Assembly (NCBI GenBank): GCA_024666565.1
Contig: CP088295.1
Coordinates: 1,736,001 to 1,800,000, forward strand
DNA: 64,000 bases
Source: Svornostia abyssi
GTDB taxonomy: Bacteria; Actinomycetota; Thermoleophilia; Solirubrobacterales; Solirubrobacteraceae
Reading direction: 5' to 3'
The translations under genes were made by a program, and so were the position numbers. Shown one piece after another: positions 62,446 to 64,000 of this stretch. A model generated the notes under the pieces. That model searched no databases. It was not told the origin of the DNA and saw nothing but the letters and a program-made list of their open reading frames with translations. Within the stretch, counting starts at the first letter, position 1, and every line of letters begins with the position of its first letter.

Positions 62446-63818
62446 TTGAGCCGGAACCGGTTCTCGGGGTCGTACATCGCCTTGACCCGCGCCAGCCGGT
62501 CGTGGTTCGCGCCGTAGCTGGAGCGCACCTCGACCTCGTTCTGCTCCAGGAACCCGGGGAAGTTGAAGTACGTCTGCCCGTTGGAGAAGCGGACGGCCTC
62601 GTTCCAGAACTCGCGGGTGTAGACGACGTTGGCCTGGTCGTCGGCGGCGTCGCGCCACGTCGAGTCGATGCTGAGCATCCATTCGCCGCTGCGGTCACCG
62701 AACGCCGTCTCCTCGGGCTCCACCCGTGAGATCGCGCCGCCGCAGTGGCGGATGATCACGAGCGTGTCGTTCGACGGCCGGCGTGCCGACCAGTCCACGG
62801 TGAGGTCGATGGCCTCGTCGGCGAGGTCGCGCAGGTACAGCGCCTTCCAGTAGTACCGCAGGCCCGCCGGGAAGTACGGGTCCAGCGACCGCTGGAAGTC
62901 GCCGTAGGGCATGACGCCGCTCATGTCGACGAGCGGCGCGCCGAGCGCGCGCAGCGGCGCGCACGCGCGCTCGCCGTCGGCCGGGTCGCCCGCCCACATG
63001 CCGGCCACGCCGACGTACGCGGCGCCGCGCAGCTCGGCGGGCAGCTCCTCCACGTCGGGCAGCGTCCAGATGAACCCGGCGGTCGACAGCTCGTCGGGTG
63101 CGCCCGTGACCGCGTCGCGCCAGCCGGCGAGCACGCGCGCGGCGTCCTGCACGGGGTAGGCGACGTTCAGGCCGAACACCTCGGGGCCGAGGTCATGCAG
63201 GCGCAGCTCGAACGCCGTGACGACGCCGAAGTTCCCTCCGCCCCCGCGCAGGGCCCAGTAGAGGTCGGGATGATCGTCGGCGCTCGCGCGCACGCGACGG
63301 CCGTCGGCGAGGACGACCTCGGCCGAGACGAGGTTGTCGATCGTCATGCCGTCGCGGCGGCGCTGATGCGAGACCCCGCCGCTGAGCGCGAGCCCCGCCA
63401 CGCCCGTCTCCGAGACGACACCGCCGGTCGTCGCGCGCCCGAGCGGCGTCGTGACGGCGTCGACGTCCGCCCACGTCGCGCCGCCCTGGACGTGCACCGT
63501 CGCGCCCGTCGCGTCGACGCGCACCGCGCGCATCGCGGAGAGGTCGACGACGACGCCGCCGTCGCACACCGCGGTGCCCGCGACGTTGTGCCCACCGCCG
63601 CGGACGGCCAGCGGCAGGTCGCGGTCGGTCGCGAAACGCACGGCGGCCGCGACGTCGTCCGCGTCCGCGCAGCGCGCGATGACGGCGGGATGGCGGTCGA
63701 TCATGCCGTTCCAGACGCGGCGGGCGTCGTCGTACTCCGGGTGGTCGGGCGTGATGACCTCGCCGGTGAGGTGCTCGCGCAGGACGGCGGGATCGATGTC
63801 GTGGGTGCGGATGGCCAT
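62421..63818 (-). CDS. FAD-linked oxidase, BBE-type
   Basis: A 465-residue flavoenzyme of the berberine-bridge/6-hydroxynicotine oxidase family. The FAD-binding N-terminal domain contains LPLAVRGGGHNVAGTAVCDGGVVVDLSAM, in which His is the usual covalent 8-alpha FAD ligand, then GLALSGGVSHQRRRDGMTIDNLVSAEVVLADG. The usual second covalent cysteine of plant enzymes is not seen here, so single attachment is likely. The C-terminal BBE motif is NFPGFLEQNEVEVRSSYGANHDRLARVKAMYDPENRFRLNQNI. AAGGAG lies 7 bases before the ATG. It probably oxidises a sugar or other alcohol. Divergent from the gene at 63918. Confidence 0.9.
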   Translation of the reverse strand: MAIRTHDIDPAVLREHLTGEVITPDHPEYDDARRVWNGMIDRHPAVIARCADADDVAAAVRFATDRDLPLAVRGGGHNVAGTAVCDGGVVVDLSAMRAVRVDATGATVHVQGGATWADVDAVTTPLGRATTGGVVSETGVAGLALSGGVSHQRRRDGMTIDNLVSAEVVLADGRRVRASADDHPDLYWALRGGGGNFGVVTAFELRLHDLGPEVFGLNVAYPVQDAARVLAGWRDAVTGAPDELSTAGFIWTLPDVEELPAELRGAAYVGVAGMWAGDPADGERACAPLRALGAPLVDMSGVMPYGDFQRSLDPYFPAGLRYYWKALYLRDLADEAIDLTVDWSARRPSNDTLVIIRHCGGAISRVEPEETAFGDRSGEWMLSIDSTWRDAADDQANVVYTREFWNEAVRFSNGQTYFNFPGFLEQNEVEVRSSYGANHDRLARVKAMYDPENRFRLNQNIRPVS

Positions 63819-63917
63819 GGGTTGCTCCTTGCTGGACGGTGGTGTGCCAGCAAGGTTCGGCGCTCGGCCGTGGCCGCAGAAGGGCGATACTGCGCACAAC
63901 CGGTTCGTTTCTGCCAC

Positions 63918-64000
63918 ATGCCCGCCACCTCCACCCGCGTCTGCATCGTCGCCACCCCGGATTCGATGGCCTCGCCGATCAGCGGGCTGTACGAGGCGCT
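63918..64000 (+). CDS. DJ-1/PfpI (GlxA-like) AraC-type regulator, 3'-truncated by window edge
   Basis: Only the first 27 codons are present. They read TRVCIVATPDSMASPISGLYEAL, the opening strand and helix of the GlxA-type DJ-1/PfpI domain that is often joined to an AraC DNA-binding domain. The rest lies beyond the window. It is divergent from the FAD oxidase with 99 bases between starts, and so is a candidate regulator of that gene. Too little is visible to say more. Confidence 0.5.
   Translation, partial: MPATSTRVCIVATPDSMASPISGLYEA

Overview
The window is very GC-rich throughout, with GTG and TTG starts alongside ATG, many 1 to 8 bp gene overlaps and short intergenic gaps. Several secreted proteins end in a small basic beta domain. 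F420-type luciferase-like oxidoreductases, many TetR regulators and acyl-CoA genes are present. Together these suggest a soil actinobacterium, most likely in the Thermoleophilia/Solirubrobacterales (Conexibacter, Patulibacter or Solirubrobacter type). That placement is an inference from gene style, not from a marker gene. No CRISPR array, rRNA, phage or transposase was seen.

Layout. 1-8 kb: a truncated glycosyltransferase, a frame-broken AAA/DUF4143 ATPase behind direct repeats, a secreted hydrolase divergent from a TetR gene, an orphan protein, and a CpsB-like phosphatase plus glycosyltransferase pair. 8-17.7 kb: stress protein, subtilase, tRNA adenosine deaminase, two secreted proteins with C-terminal frameshifts, tRNA-Ser(CGA), homocysteine methyltransferase with a hydrolase, a tandem HD-GYP/LuxR regulator and a Phd/PIN toxin-antitoxin pair with a perfect operator. 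17.7-24 kb: a 1257-residue LamG/PKD/FN3 surface protein, a cold-shock protein and a membrane-anchored PI-PLC-like protein.

24-41 kb is a lipid or isoprenoid acyl-CoA catabolic region. It holds three acyl-CoA dehydrogenases, two enoyl-CoA hydratases, a double hot-dog thioesterase, a P450, a nitronate-monooxygenase-like enzyme, an F420-type oxidoreductase and an APH kinase. Three TetR genes sit beside three different palindromic operator types, so it looks like several locally controlled degradation operons. One operator (CGACAC-T-GTGTCG with outer half-sites) occurs at two promoters 4 kb apart and probably defines a small regulon. The acyl-CoA dehydrogenase at 37.4 kb and the APH kinase at 39.9 kb resemble the two halves of ACAD10/ACAD11 and the LvaA/LvaC pair, which suggests 4-hydroxyacyl-CoA breakdown. 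Between them lies a VLRF1/baeRF-type release-factor-like gene carrying a GGQ motif.

41-49.7 kb: an orphan chemoreceptor, a histidine phosphatase, an RTX-repeat secreted protein, a DrrAB-like ABC exporter, a secreted protein of ten-residue repeats, a DUF2252 protein and a YihY-like membrane protein. 49.8-58.3 kb: an exopolysaccharide locus made of two converging blocks (acyltransferase, Wzz/BY-kinase and Wzy ligase on +; two glycosyltransferases, a deacetylase-like protein and a flippase on -). The CpsB-like phosphatase at 7 kb is a likely partner of the BY-kinase. 58.4-64 kb: a second subtilase, M29 aminopeptidase, tRNA-Ser(GGA), an AbiEi antitoxin gene behind a large inverted repeat with only a scrap of its toxin partner, an FAD-linked oxidase, and the start of a GlxA-like regulator.

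Four genes (DUF4143 ATPase, two secreted proteins, one enoyl-CoA hydratase) each need a single-base frame correction in a GC-rich stretch. Assembly indels are the simplest explanation, but real decay is not excluded.
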